IMG/VR virus record: IMGVR_UViG_3300006802_000017
Span: 1 to 42,320 of that record
Source of the DNA: a virus
DNA: 42,320 nucleotides
Reading direction: 5' to 3' (one strand)
Shown here: piece by piece, positions 17,501-25,946 of the stretch
Numbering within the stretch: the stretch's first letter is position 1
Layout of the letters: the number at the start of each line of letters is the position of its first letter
Made by a program: the position numbers and the translations under genes
Notes under the pieces: model-generated
Seen by the model: only the letters and a program-made list of their open reading frames with translations
What the model was told of the DNA's origin: nothing
The model's database searches: none

Positions 17501-19878
17501 TTGTCGGCCAACCTGCTTGACAGGACGCGCTCATTTCTGGCGCTTCCCCTGTCTACATCGCCGCTGTCGTAAACATCCCAAATATTGTCATTCGGGGTAC
17601 AGGTTATGCCGTAGTTGTACCAACGTACAACAGCGACCGCTATCGCCCCAGCGTTGAAAGAGCCACTACCTGTGCCTTCTCTATAACTACAGGTTATCGT
17701 CGATGAGTTATCATCGTAACGAGACGTTGCGGTCATCCACGTGATAGCTCGCGGCGTTCCTGCAATCTTAATGTTTGTTTTTAGTACAACGCCGTAGGCC
17801 AAAGGTGAGTCAACGCTGGCCGAACCGCTACCGAGCTTTGTCCTTCCAACGCCTCCGCTAGCGGTCGGCCCGGTTACAAACGTTCTGGTTAAATCACCAC
17901 TGTGTGAATGCCTTTGCCAACCAGCAACGGTGGTCGCGGTCCTGTTTGTATGGATTCCGAGCCGGTGATTATCGGTGTCCCACCGAGGGGTGTTGTTATC
18001 ATTCGGGAAATATAAGTCTTGCGTTGCCCTTAATACCCCGCTGATATAAACCTTTATTGAGTTATCTGCATGGTCAACAACCGAAGTAATGTCGTACCAA
18101 CCAGTGTCTGGAATGCCGGTATCGACATCCTGTTTCGTACTGGTGCCGCCGCCATATTTTGCGTACTGAAAAAGAATATGCCAGTGGCCATCAGTACCGG
18201 GGTACAATTCAAACCATTGCGCCCAGCGCTGGCCGTCGATATCAATATCGAAATAGATGTGACCGGCCCTTGGGTACGGGTCACTTACGGATGCGTTTTC
18301 AAGCCTGCTTGATTGCGTTAATTTAGAACCATATTTTATGGTTCGCCTGATGTACCCAATCCCACTGGTAGATTTGAATACTATTCCGTCATCGCCAGAG
18401 CTGGAGTTGTAAGTAAACTGGGAGTCTCCAGAAATTCCCCAATCTGGGTCGTCGTTTAAAATGTAAAAACCGGGCTGACCACGCCACTGTACGCGGTATG
18501 ACTTCCAGTTTACTTTTATAATTTTTCTTGCGGTGCCGCTTGATGTTGGTTCGAGGGTGGCTGCCCCGGTGCATTTGGTCGGAGCGAAAGCTGTACCGCT
18601 GGCTGTCGCCTGTGATACTGACGGCGATCCGCTAGCAGCTGTTTTCCTTCCAACGCTTCCGCTTGCGGTTGGGCCTGTTACGCTGGGGGTGCCACTAGCC
18701 GGTTTGCGCAACCAGTGAACGTAAACATCTAAATCGTAGCCAGCGTCGTAAGCAATAATGTAGGCGTGATTGTCGTAGGTGACCTTCGGCCACTCTACAG
18801 TGACACCATCAAGTATCTCTACAGCGCTGCCAGTTTCTACTTTCCGAATGTATAAATCATTCGTGGTGTCATCGGAGTAGATGAGCGAATAAACCTCATC
18901 TACAGGATCGAAGGCAAGGAACCAATGGTAATCGCCAGTTTGAACATCACCCTCGACATCTACGGAAATACCGCCGATGACCGATTCGGTGAAATTCGAT
19001 ATGTCGTTGGAACCGCTTTCGTCCCAATACCAATATCTAGCGTTTGTTTTCCAAACGGACGACGAGCCGTTACTCAACCGTCGTATGTCAATGGCGCTCG
19101 AAATCGTTTCGCAAAGAAGGTTTGTAAACCCCTTCATTCCGTAATTTTCGTTGGCACCCGACCACTGACCTTCCAGCGTCGTACTGGTACTTGTCCCCGA
19201 AAGCGTTGTTGCTTGCTCGGAAGCCCAGAGTACCGGTGGATCGTCGCCAGTTGAGGGTTGCTCCGACCATACGATATGAACGTCAGTGCTTTGCGATCCA
19301 CTACAGATAGACGGCATTCCGTAGTGAACATCACCACCACCATCTAGGGCTGTAGCAGAACCCCAGTTAGCGCCCGAGTCGGTCGAGCGAATATAATCGA
19401 CGCGGTTCTTCTCGTCGCCCATGTTGCCATCGGTGCCGCCCGAGTAAACCATGACAACATTGGCACCGCCGCCCTGCGTGGCAATGTCAACCCACTTGTA
19501 GTCCGGTGGATCGGCTGTGTAAGCCGAATCAAGGTCGAGGTTGGTGACTGCCGTATCCCAGTGATCGTTTGTGCAGTCGAACCGAACAAAATTAAGGTAG
19601 TCGACAGTATTTATAGTTGTTAGCGCAGCGACGTATATGTATTCTTCAGTCGCCGTGGCGTTGGTGCCAACGCAGCTCGAAAGAACGTGCGTCCAACTTT
19701 CCAACATCGCCGGCCCATTTGCAGAATCTTGCGCCGTCCACGTTCCGGTCGGCGTTGATGCCTTAACAACCTCAAGCCCCGTTATACCGCTGAAGATCAC
19801 CATGTAATACGATCCACCGACTTTGTGGATCGGGTTATTACCGGGAACTAAGCGCGCATTTGCGTATAAGGTGGACAT
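14518..19878 (-). CDS. giant repeat protein (1786 aa) with Asp-box propeller and lectin-like domains
   Basis: The largest gene of the phage. Residues 1-395 look like a beta-propeller and contain a canonical Asp-box (STDSGANW, 165-172), as in sialidases and BNR-repeat proteins. Two or more 22-aa units follow, then a concanavalin/LamG-like domain (about 446-666). A further beta-rich domain (about 690-975) precedes about 30 tandem 22-aa units (about 980-1650). The C-terminus is a very acidic helix (EEVEEEIEELVEEVIEEV) plus coiled coils. Ser, Thr and Ala dominate. There is no signal peptide. The domains point to a virion surface fibre or adhesin that binds glycans, but its place between the methyltransferase and scaffold genes is unusual. 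Cleavage and virion location are unknown. Confidence 0.85.
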   Translation of the reverse strand: MSTLYANARLVPGNNPIHKVGGSYYMVIFSGITGLEVVKASTPTGTWTAQDSANGPAMLESWTHVLSSCVGTNATATEEYIYVAALTTINTVDYLNFVRFDCTNDHWDTAVTNLDLDSAYTADPPDYKWVDIATQGGGANVVMVYSGGTDGNMGDEKNRVDYIRSTDSGANWGSATALDGGGDVHYGMPSICSGSQSTDVHIVWSEQPSTGDDPPVLWASEQATTLSGTSTSTTLEGQWSGANENYGMKGFTNLLCETISSAIDIRRLSNGSSSVWKTNARYWYWDESGSNDISNFTESVIGGISVDVEGDVQTGDYHWFLAFDPVDEVYSLIYSDDTTNDLYIRKVETGSAVEILDGVTVEWPKVTYDNHAYIIAYDAGYDLDVYVHWLRKPASGTPSVTGPTASGSVGRKTAASGSPSVSQATASGTAFAPTKCTGAATLEPTSSGTARKIIKVNWKSYRVQWRGQPGFYILNDDPDWGISGDSQFTYNSSSGDDGIVFKSTSGIGYIRRTIKYGSKLTQSSRLENASVSDPYPRAGHIYFDIDIDGQRWAQWFELYPGTDGHWHILFQYAKYGGGTSTKQDVDTGIPDTGWYDITSVVDHADNSIKVYISGVLRATQDLYFPNDNNTPRWDTDNHRLGIHTNRTATTVAGWQRHSHSGDLTRTFVTGPTASGGVGRTKLGSGSASVDSPLAYGVVLKTNIKIAGTPRAITWMTATSRYDDNSSTITCSYREGTGSGSFNAGAIAVAVVRWYNYGITCTPNDNIWDVYDSGDVDRGSARNERVLSSRLADNDPPQNISFSFSASTECSVQLFVVDNADGFDVKHLRKNGNEVVYNDVLNKEFRIAQNWDDSGETGYRDCTVYCGDGNVAAASPAPSDWVHNANIPVYWGVWPAPTASIPPNIPLFYAVQPYNSTSFPTGVEGSWIAATTRIAHEGTIGVNTVGEASPGYIQNSNNRCISMGFASEGPPTQVAGPTASGTAGIATGNPTASGTPDVTGPTATGAVAKTIAAAGTPSVTGPTATGAIAKNKRTASGAADVTGPTSSGVARIFKKASGVATIAAVLATGAVSLGALTASGTPDVSVPTASGSATLAANEASGNPNVESPTASGTVTKAALVASGSPIAPQATATGTAPLKLNIVASGTPDVTGPTSSGTAALTPLLASGNPDVTSPTASGAASIKGLVCSGNPDAPQATASGSVSKGELVASGSPDVSGPTAAGTAAKGALVASGLPDVSGPTSQGAIGRLSDVSGAPNVTGATSSGSAQVTGKLLCYGSPSVTAATSTGSVTKAAITASGNTDVSEATASGYVGRLAGASGSPETPTATATGSVTLGAKIASGSPDITEATASGLVGRLSAVTGTPDVTSPTSTGAVAKLALTASGNPSVSEATALGYVGRLTEASGTANVSAATALGTATSSAAKQALGTPDITGPTSTGAVAKTALTASGSPNVTDPTALGYVGRLATASGAADVSVATALGSVTTGEKAAFGTPSVSSPTATGAATKTAITASGDPNVSPATASGAVGRLSGASGTPDVSSPTSTGSVALNVRIASGSPDSPIATATGNAATIAENVVIAYGSPTITSPTATGAVSLGKRFAYGSPQVTSPTSTGTVAVAGLVLVSGNAIAPAVTSTGLVGEEALAPAGGGGGSWDPRGKSATKPILAGVRLRTQPFKSEEVEEEIEELVEEVIEEVEQIERQLDDDTKLPGKEVSNLAFKKAIARNEIIRTLRATEKVSARVAEKQIESRINELVRQRRQFFVNENADIEAILMILLLLDQL
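14960..16930 (-). repeat. about 30 tandem repeats encoding 22-aa ASG-x-P-x-V-T-x-PTATG units
   Basis: In-frame minus-strand tandem array inside the giant gene, period about 66 nt. The unit consensus is [TA]-ASG-[TSN]-P-[DS]-V-[TS]-x-[PA]-T-[AS]-[TS]-G followed by a variable 7-8 residue linker such as AVAKTAL or YVGRL. In the C-terminal half, AVAK-type and VGRL-type linkers alternate, giving a 44-aa (about 132-nt) higher-order repeat. Boundaries are approximate. Units differ at many third positions, so this is an old, diverged array and not a recent duplication. Confidence 0.9.
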
Positions 19879-20579
19879 CAGGGCACCAGATGTGTCCTAC
19901 CGTCTGGGGTGATAACTTCAGCCCCGGTCAGTGTTTGCAGGTCCTGAAGGGAACGACTAGCGGTGCCCTTCGTAATCCAGATAACGCGCTGGTCGCCAGC
20001 GAACAAATTGGCGGCACTGTTTGATGCGGTGATTTCTTGATCGGTAATTGTATCGTCAATAATGTCCTCAAAAATCACCACGCTCGGCCAGCCACCCAGC
20101 GCGGCACGGATGGCACCTCGCGACTGGTTGGTGTGCATATCTTCCTTGAGGATGACGACGTTGGAGCGCGGTTGAAAATCACAGGTAGCCGCAAGCACGA
20201 CAGCGCCATGACCGCTGTCTGGGTCGTGACCCGCATCAATGATGGCTTGGCGGATTTCGGCTTCTTCGGTTTCTGCCTTGGCAGCGTCCACGTAATCGCT
20301 GATATCAAGGCCAATAGTCGTGCAACCAGTTTCTTGGGTGAAAGCATCGACTCCCCAACCAAACCCAGCACCGACAATACATACCAGCTCAGTGGGCGCG
20401 ATGTTTAGAACGGGCGCTAGCAGTTGCCAACGCTTTTGCAGGATCGGCAGCATTGGCCATTTGTGGTAATGCAGGTAGATCGGGCTGGTGCCCGGAGGCT
20501 GACTGTCAGTAAAGTAGCGGCTTACACGGAACCGATAAAGCGTGTCGTACTGTTCCTTTGTGTAACCGCCGTCTGCCAT
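19878..20579 (-). CDS. SAM-dependent methyltransferase-like protein
   Basis: A 233-aa protein with Rossmann-type methyltransferase motifs. Motif I reads VCIVGAGFGWGVDAF (about residues 66-80), with the glycine-rich loop for S-adenosylmethionine. The following acidic strand ends TTIGLDISDYV, and a later strand PSVVIFEDIIDD may be motif II/III. The N-terminal part (YRFRVSRYFTDSQ) and the C-terminus (WITKGTASRSLQDLQTL) give no substrate clue. It abuts the YkgJ-like gene and overlaps the start of the giant repeat gene by one base. A protein or small-molecule substrate is more likely than DNA because no target-recognition motif (DPPY, PC) is present. Specificity is unknown. Confidence 0.75.
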   Translation of the reverse strand: MADGGYTKEQYDTLYRFRVSRYFTDSQPPGTSPIYLHYHKWPMLPILQKRWQLLAPVLNIAPTELVCIVGAGFGWGVDAFTQETGCTTIGLDISDYVDAAKAETEEAEIRQAIIDAGHDPDSGHGAVVLAATCDFQPRSNVVILKEDMHTNQSRGAIRAALGGWPSVVIFEDIIDDTITDQEITASNSAANLFAGDQRVIWITKGTASRSLQDLQTLTGAEVITPDGRTHLVP

Positions 20580-20936
20580 TTACTGCACCTCGCGCTCGAA
20601 ACCCTCCCGCTCAACAATGACTGTTTTCGCGTTCTTGCGTACCCAGCCAACCATATCCTGATCTGGCTCCATGCCAGCCAGCACACTGATTATTGTCTGT
20701 ATTGAACCATCTGTTTGGGTCTGCCAGACAATGGCCCCTGACTTATCGGGCCGTTGGTCGTCATCCAAAAACCCCTGCAACCAAGCACAACTGAAGGCGC
20801 GGCATGGCATCGGACGGTTCGTGTAAATACTGCAACCGTCCTTTGCAACATGCTGACACGGCAAATAGGCTGGCTTTTCCAGTACCTTGATTTCCAGCGC
20901 TACGCAACATGCCGTGCATTCCCCGCACTCCCTCAT
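20580..20936 (-). CDS. YkgJ-type cysteine-cluster protein
   Basis: A 118-aa protein beginning MRECGECTACC, the C-x2-C-x2-CC signature of the YkgJ/CxxCxxCC family (PF03692-type). Further cysteines follow in LPCQHV, DGCSIY and RPMPCRAFSC, matching the family pattern of metal-binding (Zn or Fe-S) cysteines. Family members are small soluble proteins, some proposed to act in protein modification, but the biochemical role is generally unknown. Here it lies between the sulfotransferase gene (4-nt overlap) and the methyltransferase gene (abutting), so the three products probably act together. Confidence 0.85.
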   Translation of the reverse strand: MRECGECTACCVALEIKVLEKPAYLPCQHVAKDGCSIYTNRPMPCRAFSCAWLQGFLDDDQRPDKSGAIVWQTQTDGSIQTIISVLAGMEPDQDMVGWVRKNAKTVIVEREGFEREVQ

Positions 20937-21763
20937 AAATAGCCGTACTGCTTCATCATGTCAGCATGATCGGCTTCGATTTGCTTGATATGCTTCGGTG
21001 CAAGTTCCTGTTTCCAGCGTGTGCCGCCCTCAGTGAAAAAGCGGTCACTGTGCTTGGATGCTTCTTGAAACCCTTTTTTGTCCTCCTGTTTCTGAAGCTG
21101 TCGTTTGTTGGTCGCCTTCAGCGCTCGCTTGGCTCTTGCCTCATCGTACTCCCAACCAAGAAACTCAATTATTTCCCTCAGCTTCTTGTCGGTATCCTCA
21201 ACCATATCCTCGTAACGCAAAATCAGTGTCGGGTAATTGTATTTCTTGCTCCACGACGCAACATGCCGTGACCACGAACTGACAAGCGTTGTTACATGGG
21301 AGTCGGCAGCGCCGTTCCCGCCAAGTCTGGTCCCATCTGACCCGATTGCCAATATCGTGTCGTCCATTGATTTTCCGAAAAACCGGCTCCACGACACAGC
21401 AACTGAACGCGGGTCACGCACAACATAAATTGCGCACTTGGTAAGCTGCGGAGGAATCAGCGGGGAAAACAGGTCACCTGTGACGTTCACAGAATGCGAC
21501 TTGACGAACCTCGGTGGCCGAAAATTAGCCATCCCGAACATCAGGGCCGCAGGTCGCAGCAGGCAAAGCTCCGCTTCTGTCAGATTGTTAACGTCTAGCG
21601 CAGAAACGCTCTGGTACAACGCTCTACCGGCATCGCCAAAGGCCAGCCTGATATTGTTGATATCAACATGCCCGTTGTTCGTGTATGCCTCAAGCAGACA
21701 TCGAACCCACGTATTGCCAGACTTTGGATATGAGGCGAGCCATATTAGGCCCCCATCTTCCAT
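20933..21763 (-). CDS. sulfotransferase (PAPS-dependent)
   Basis: A 276-aa protein with the diagnostic cytosolic-type sulfotransferase motifs. The 5'-phosphosulfate loop is YPKSGNTWVR (residues 12-21), a catalytic-type histidine is in FVKSHS (H90), and the 3'-phosphate loop is YVVRDPRSVAVSWSRFF (about 113-129, with R116 and S124). The C-terminus has the late family region RYEDMVEDTDKKLREIIEFLG. It would transfer sulfate from PAPS to a hydroxyl of a carbohydrate, peptide or small molecule; the acceptor is unknown. It is sited among head genes in a tight cassette with YkgJ-like and methyltransferase genes, just before the giant repeat protein. No signal peptide or membrane anchor. Confidence 0.9.
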   Translation of the reverse strand: MEDGGLIWLASYPKSGNTWVRCLLEAYTNNGHVDINNIRLAFGDAGRALYQSVSALDVNNLTEAELCLLRPAALMFGMANFRPPRFVKSHSVNVTGDLFSPLIPPQLTKCAIYVVRDPRSVAVSWSRFFGKSMDDTILAIGSDGTRLGGNGAADSHVTTLVSSWSRHVASWSKKYNYPTLILRYEDMVEDTDKKLREIIEFLGWEYDEARAKRALKATNKRQLQKQEDKKGFQEASKHSDRFFTEGGTRWKQELAPKHIKQIEADHADMMKQYGYL

Positions 21764-22161
21764 TACGTTACCAAGCTACCAACCGGCATGGTGATCGTCA
21801 GTGACGTAATCTGAACCGTATCCGTCGTTTCCAGCGTGTTGTCCGGCATTACGATATCAGCCGGTGTTACCGTATCAACACCGAACGAGCAAATCAGCGT
21901 ACCGCCCGTTTTTGCGGTGTAAAAGCCGATGGCTCCAACGGTATTCGCGCTCGGGGTTCCGGTGCTTTCAGGTGGTGTCGTCACGTTCAGCGACATGCTT
22001 CCACCAGACGCAGCATTGAACGGGTCCGGCGTAGCCAGTGCGCAAACCGTGTACGTTGCTGTCTGTGCTGTGTTCTGAAACCTTGCGTATGCGGTTCCAC
22101 CGAGATCATCGTCAATCTGGTTTAACATTTTGTCACGTGTACCGCTGCTATCAATCTTCAT
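21763..22161 (-). CDS. small beta-rich virion-type protein
   Basis: A 132-aa protein rich in Thr, Ala and Gly (CALATPDPFNAASGGSMSLNV; VGAIGFYTAKTGGTLICSFG; VQITSLTITMPVGSLV). The alternating pattern suggests a single beta-sandwich, as in many short phage head or tail proteins. A GGAGG lies upstream of the ATG, and the gene overlaps the 51-aa gene by 11 nt. It abuts the sulfotransferase start at its 3' end. No recognised family. Similar proteins are found beside the portal gene in other phages; function unknown. Confidence 0.72.
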   Translation of the reverse strand: MKIDSSGTRDKMLNQIDDDLGGTAYARFQNTAQTATYTVCALATPDPFNAASGGSMSLNVTTPPESTGTPSANTVGAIGFYTAKTGGTLICSFGVDTVTPADIVMPDNTLETTDTVQITSLTITMPVGSLVT

Positions 22162-22306
22162 CTTTAGCCTCCTCCGGCTTTTCAGGGGTTTCGGGCCTCT
22201 TGAGGCCGGTAATCTTTAACGTCTGCCTGACATTGCCATCTTTGTCCTTGATGGAGATGGTTCCGCTTGCCTCAAACTTTGGCATATCAACAATTACTTC
22301 ACTCAA
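22151..22306 (-). CDS. 51-aa acidic/lysine-rich protein with TTG start
   Basis: A short gene from TTG 22306 to TGA 22151. An AGGAG lies 6 nt before the TTG, the best ribosome site in this stretch. The internal ATG at codon 8 has none, so TTG is preferred. The start overlaps the portal stop. The protein has a short beta part (FEASGTISIKDKDGNVRQTLKI) and a charged proline-rich tail (KRPETPEKPEEAKDED). It resembles small phage proteins found after portal genes; function unknown. Confidence 0.65.
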   Translation of the reverse strand: MSEVIVDMPKFEASGTISIKDKDGNVRQTLKITGLKRPETPEKPEEAKDED

Positions 22307-24515
22307 TTTCCGCTCCTGTTATACGGTCATCGTCGCTACGCTCAAAACGGACGGTTTTTTTCTCGTCAAGTGGGGTAATTTCTGCTCCCTGCACCTTCCC
22401 ATCCTCTCCCTTGACGAGTGTGATTTTCCGGGCCTTCGGCTCGGATTCGATCTTGATTTCAGGCACGGCGGCGGCTTGAGAAGAACTCTCGGTTGCGCTT
22501 TTGGCTTGTTCGGATAGGCGTTTTGCTTGCATATCTACAGCTTGCAGCGTGACCTTGGCCTCCGCTTCTTCCTGCATCAACCTGATTTTAGCCTCTTTCT
22601 CTGCTATGTCTAGGAGCAATTTCTTGTTCTCAAGCTCTGCTTTTGCCTGCTCCCTAGCAAGCATCGCCTGAGTTTCGATGTTTTTACGCTGTATTTCCGC
22701 TTCCGATTCTGCTTGTTTTATCTGTAAATTAACCTGTTGCTCCTGCTGCTTGAGCTGAGCAGCTGCTTGCATTTCCGCAAGTTTTGCCTGCTGCTCCTTA
22801 TCCTGCTGTTCGGGCAACTGGTCGAACGTCTGTAAAAACTCCTCAAGTTCATCCTCTGCGTCCCTAGCGATGCTGAATTTCCTTGAAATCCACAACATCA
22901 TCTTGCCAAGCGGGCCCATCGCTGCTGGCTGGGCCTGCACGATTGGAAATACTTGATTCAGGTATTGCGACAATGCAGCCACAAATTCGGATACACCCTG
23001 CTTCTCAAGGGCCTCGTCAGGAGCAATCGTTGAGTCTGTTTCGATATCAACGATAAAAGAACGAAGCGCGTCATCCTTGATTAGCTCGCGAGCGGCCATT
23101 GCTGACTCGGTTGGCTCCATGCTCGCCATCTTGAAAATGGTTTCAGCTTCAAAATGCTCCGCAATGATCTCCGCCTGCAACCTGAACAGGTCCCTGAAGA
23201 AGCGCTGCGTTTCCTGCTGCTTTGGCAGCAACCTGCGTGAGGCGAATGATGCCTTTATCTGCTGGGCACCCTTGGTTTCCCTTGGGTCCGTTGACCCCCG
23301 CTGGATGTCTGATATGCCGGTAAGCTCAAAAATCGACTGAACCAGCTCTTGCCGGTAAACCATCAGGCGCTGCCACGCGTCAGCGACATCCCTCAACGGT
23401 ATCCATTCGATCATGCCAGCGAGTCCGCCACGCTCGGTGATAGCACCCCAATCCTCGACAGGAACAAGCGTGTTTTCCTTGGATGACAGCATATCGTCGA
23501 TCAGCTTCTTCTGTGATCCGGGGTACAGGCCGGAAAGCTTCATTGCCTCGACCAATCGCTGAATCCGCTGCGTAATGGTGTTCAGCTCCTCCGCCTGATA
23601 CTGGTAAAGCGTGTATTCCGGTATTGGAATCAATGTATCGGTTGTTTCGACGATAAGCGCTGGCTCTGGGCACGGGAAGAATCCGCGTAATTGAAGCGGG
23701 TCATCTTCATTCATCAACAGTTTGTCGTATCCCTCTATGACCGCATACACCTTGCGGTCCTCCCGGTCCCAGATTTCCCAGACTTGCGCCTTGGCGACGG
23801 TTCGCTCCTCGCCCTTTGCTGCCTCCCCGTCTTTTTCCTGCAAGTGCGCAATGTGCGTTAACGGGACGTTCGCATGCTCGTCACCGAATTGCTCAATAAT
23901 TTCCTCACGGGTTAGGAAGTTGTTACCGAACGCAACCCACCAAACATCCTCCCAGTAGTTTGCAACAGACTGGCGATAGTGGGTCCACGGTACGTGATAA
24001 ACCCGTACCTCCTCGTCAACTAGCTCGTCATATTTTTCCTCAAAGACGAATTTGCCTTCCTCGTCCATCTGAAAGTCGATTTCACCGGGCTCCTCATCGC
24101 TGGTAACGGTTCTTACCTTGGATGTCAGAATTGGGTGGTATTTAACTCTCGCTACCATGCGTCCGGGCAGCAAGAAATCGAGAATACACCGCGTCCCCAC
24201 ACGGTCGAAGTCGTAGGCACCGCCGGGATCAAGGGCATAGCTAACGCTTCGCTCCAACATCGTGGCCGCATCACGCATCACAGGGCCTTCTTGCCTGTGC
24301 CTGCGTTTTACAACGGGTTTCGGGGTCGCTGAATACAGCGCCGGGCGCTGGGTCTGTGTGTTGGACCACAGAATATTGAAATGCGTATCTTCGTGACCGC
24401 GCTCGTCGCGGTAGGTTTCAACTACCTTACGAGCCCTATCTCGCCACTTGGACTCATGGTTTGATGAGCGCTCAAGTTCGGTTAACCAAAATCTGGCGTT
24501 TTTCTTAATGGCCAT
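22299..24515 (-). CDS. portal protein, P22-type
   Basis: A 738-aa protein, close to the length of P22-like portals. The N-terminal region (RDERGHEDTHFNILWSNTQTQRPALYSATPKPVVKRRHRQ) is typical, and the wing/stem region follows (GISDIQRGSTDPRETKGAQQIKASFAS, about 400-430). The C-terminus is a long glutamine-rich coiled coil (KEQQAKLAEMQAAAQLKQQEQQ, about 585-690) like the P22 barrel. The dodecameric portal is the DNA entry and exit channel, where terminase and the tail bind. It abuts the terminase gene (one base between stop and start). Confidence 0.92.
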   Translation of the reverse strand: MAIKKNARFWLTELERSSNHESKWRDRARKVVETYRDERGHEDTHFNILWSNTQTQRPALYSATPKPVVKRRHRQEGPVMRDAATMLERSVSYALDPGGAYDFDRVGTRCILDFLLPGRMVARVKYHPILTSKVRTVTSDEEPGEIDFQMDEEGKFVFEEKYDELVDEEVRVYHVPWTHYRQSVANYWEDVWWVAFGNNFLTREEIIEQFGDEHANVPLTHIAHLQEKDGEAAKGEERTVAKAQVWEIWDREDRKVYAVIEGYDKLLMNEDDPLQLRGFFPCPEPALIVETTDTLIPIPEYTLYQYQAEELNTITQRIQRLVEAMKLSGLYPGSQKKLIDDMLSSKENTLVPVEDWGAITERGGLAGMIEWIPLRDVADAWQRLMVYRQELVQSIFELTGISDIQRGSTDPRETKGAQQIKASFASRRLLPKQQETQRFFRDLFRLQAEIIAEHFEAETIFKMASMEPTESAMAARELIKDDALRSFIVDIETDSTIAPDEALEKQGVSEFVAALSQYLNQVFPIVQAQPAAMGPLGKMMLWISRKFSIARDAEDELEEFLQTFDQLPEQQDKEQQAKLAEMQAAAQLKQQEQQVNLQIKQAESEAEIQRKNIETQAMLAREQAKAELENKKLLLDIAEKEAKIRLMQEEAEAKVTLQAVDMQAKRLSEQAKSATESSSQAAAVPEIKIESEPKARKITLVKGEDGKVQGAEITPLDEKKTVRFERSDDDRITGAEIE

Positions 24516-25946
24516 TTATATCCACCTCGGCTCGGTAAATTCGTGGTCCTTCAGGTCGCAGTAGCGAAGTGGCTCAACCTGCCAATATGGCTTTTGCTGT
24601 ACCGGTCGATCCTTCTTATAGGGCCTCGCCATACACATATAGCGAGTTTCGTCCCCAATATGATCCTCACCCTCTTTGAGTACGTCGTTTGGATTGTTCG
24701 GGTCTGCTGTCAATGTCGGGATAGTACGAAGAAAATCGGTGCAAGAATCGAACGATAGAAGCATGCCATCTTTTATTCGTGAATACATTTCCTGCCAACC
24801 GGCCTCACGCTGGTTGTCGCCTCTGAAGAAAATGAGCCCACCGTTAGCCATTTTTTCTGCCGCAGAAGGGCCCATGTCAGAGCGCCACATACTTGGGTCG
24901 CCCGGTCCCGGTAGCACCTTCCCTCGCTGCTGGATAACTGACTCACCGACTGCTTTAGCGTCCATCCGTAGTCCCTTGTTACCCCTTTCATTTCCGTACC
25001 ACTCCCAAATACGAATCATGCACCCTTCTGGGTATTTCTGCACACCAGCCGGTGTTTCAACTTCAGTCCCATCGGATATCGCCCACTCACCAATTGAAAA
25101 AGGCGTGGCAAACCCCCAGTCAGCACTCCTGAAGCGCGGCCACCAAGGGGGAACGGTAAAAGGCTTTATGATGTTGGCAGAGGACCAACAATCGAAAAAA
25201 GCACCGGGTACCACGTTCCAGTCGCCGTCACGTAACTGTTGAGCTTGCCACGCAGGTAGCTGGCCGAATTGACCGGCATAATCATCGTCAAGGTATTGGT
25301 TGTCATCCATGCGAGCCGGTATAAATATTGATGTCCAGCCCTTGTGGTTCGGATTGTTTGGGTTGCGCATCTCAGCATCATGGAAAACCTGCTCTGGTGG
25401 TGCCGAGTCAATGAACAATTCCTTGAGATAGTGGTGTGCGGGTCCGCCCGGATTGGAAGTCATCACGCAACGAGGTAGGCGAGACATGGCAGATTTGTCC
25501 GTGGGCTTCCAAGAACCAAGTCGGACCCGCGTTTTCATGTATTTGATATGCTCTGGGTTGAGCTGAGCGGCCTCGTCAATCCCCAGCCAATGACACTCCC
25601 AACCCTGAAAGTCGTGCAAGTCACGGTCATATTCACAGTGACGAAACTGCAAAACTGATCCGTTCCACCAGTCGAAACGCTTTTTGGTTTCATTGTAGTG
25701 CCCCAGCTCTTTTGGCAGCTCACGCTTTAGGGGGAGGATGTGATTTGCCTCAAGCTGGGGCAGCGATTTACGCACCAAGTAGGCTTGGATGCCGGGGTTC
25801 TTCATACAAAAGTCGTAGGCATCCCACCTCAGAGAATGAGATTTTCCGCCACCAGCGGCTCCGCCATAGAGGATTTGTGTTGCCATCGTTGCATGCAACA
25901 GCTTCTGGCGCTCTTGGGGTTCGTATTGGAGGTGGATTACTGCCAT
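24516..25946 (-). CDS. terminase large subunit
   Basis: A 476-aa packaging motor. Walker A is GGAAGGGKS (about residues 28-36), preceded by the adenine-binding region ATQILY. Walker B is LGIDEAAQL. The C-terminal nuclease has the metal-binding aspartates in RSADWGFATPFS, followed by IRIWEWYGNERG and the late acidic segment GDETRYMCMARP. The type resembles headful or cos terminases of short-tailed phages. It cuts concatemers and pumps DNA into the procapsid together with the portal and the small subunit, which lies at the head of the operon. It starts directly after the ART-like gene. Confidence 0.95.
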   Translation of the reverse strand: MAVIHLQYEPQERQKLLHATMATQILYGGAAGGGKSHSLRWDAYDFCMKNPGIQAYLVRKSLPQLEANHILPLKRELPKELGHYNETKKRFDWWNGSVLQFRHCEYDRDLHDFQGWECHWLGIDEAAQLNPEHIKYMKTRVRLGSWKPTDKSAMSRLPRCVMTSNPGGPAHHYLKELFIDSAPPEQVFHDAEMRNPNNPNHKGWTSIFIPARMDDNQYLDDDYAGQFGQLPAWQAQQLRDGDWNVVPGAFFDCWSSANIIKPFTVPPWWPRFRSADWGFATPFSIGEWAISDGTEVETPAGVQKYPEGCMIRIWEWYGNERGNKGLRMDAKAVGESVIQQRGKVLPGPGDPSMWRSDMGPSAAEKMANGGLIFFRGDNQREAGWQEMYSRIKDGMLLSFDSCTDFLRTIPTLTADPNNPNDVLKEGEDHIGDETRYMCMARPYKKDRPVQQKPYWQVEPLRYCDLKDHEFTEPRWI

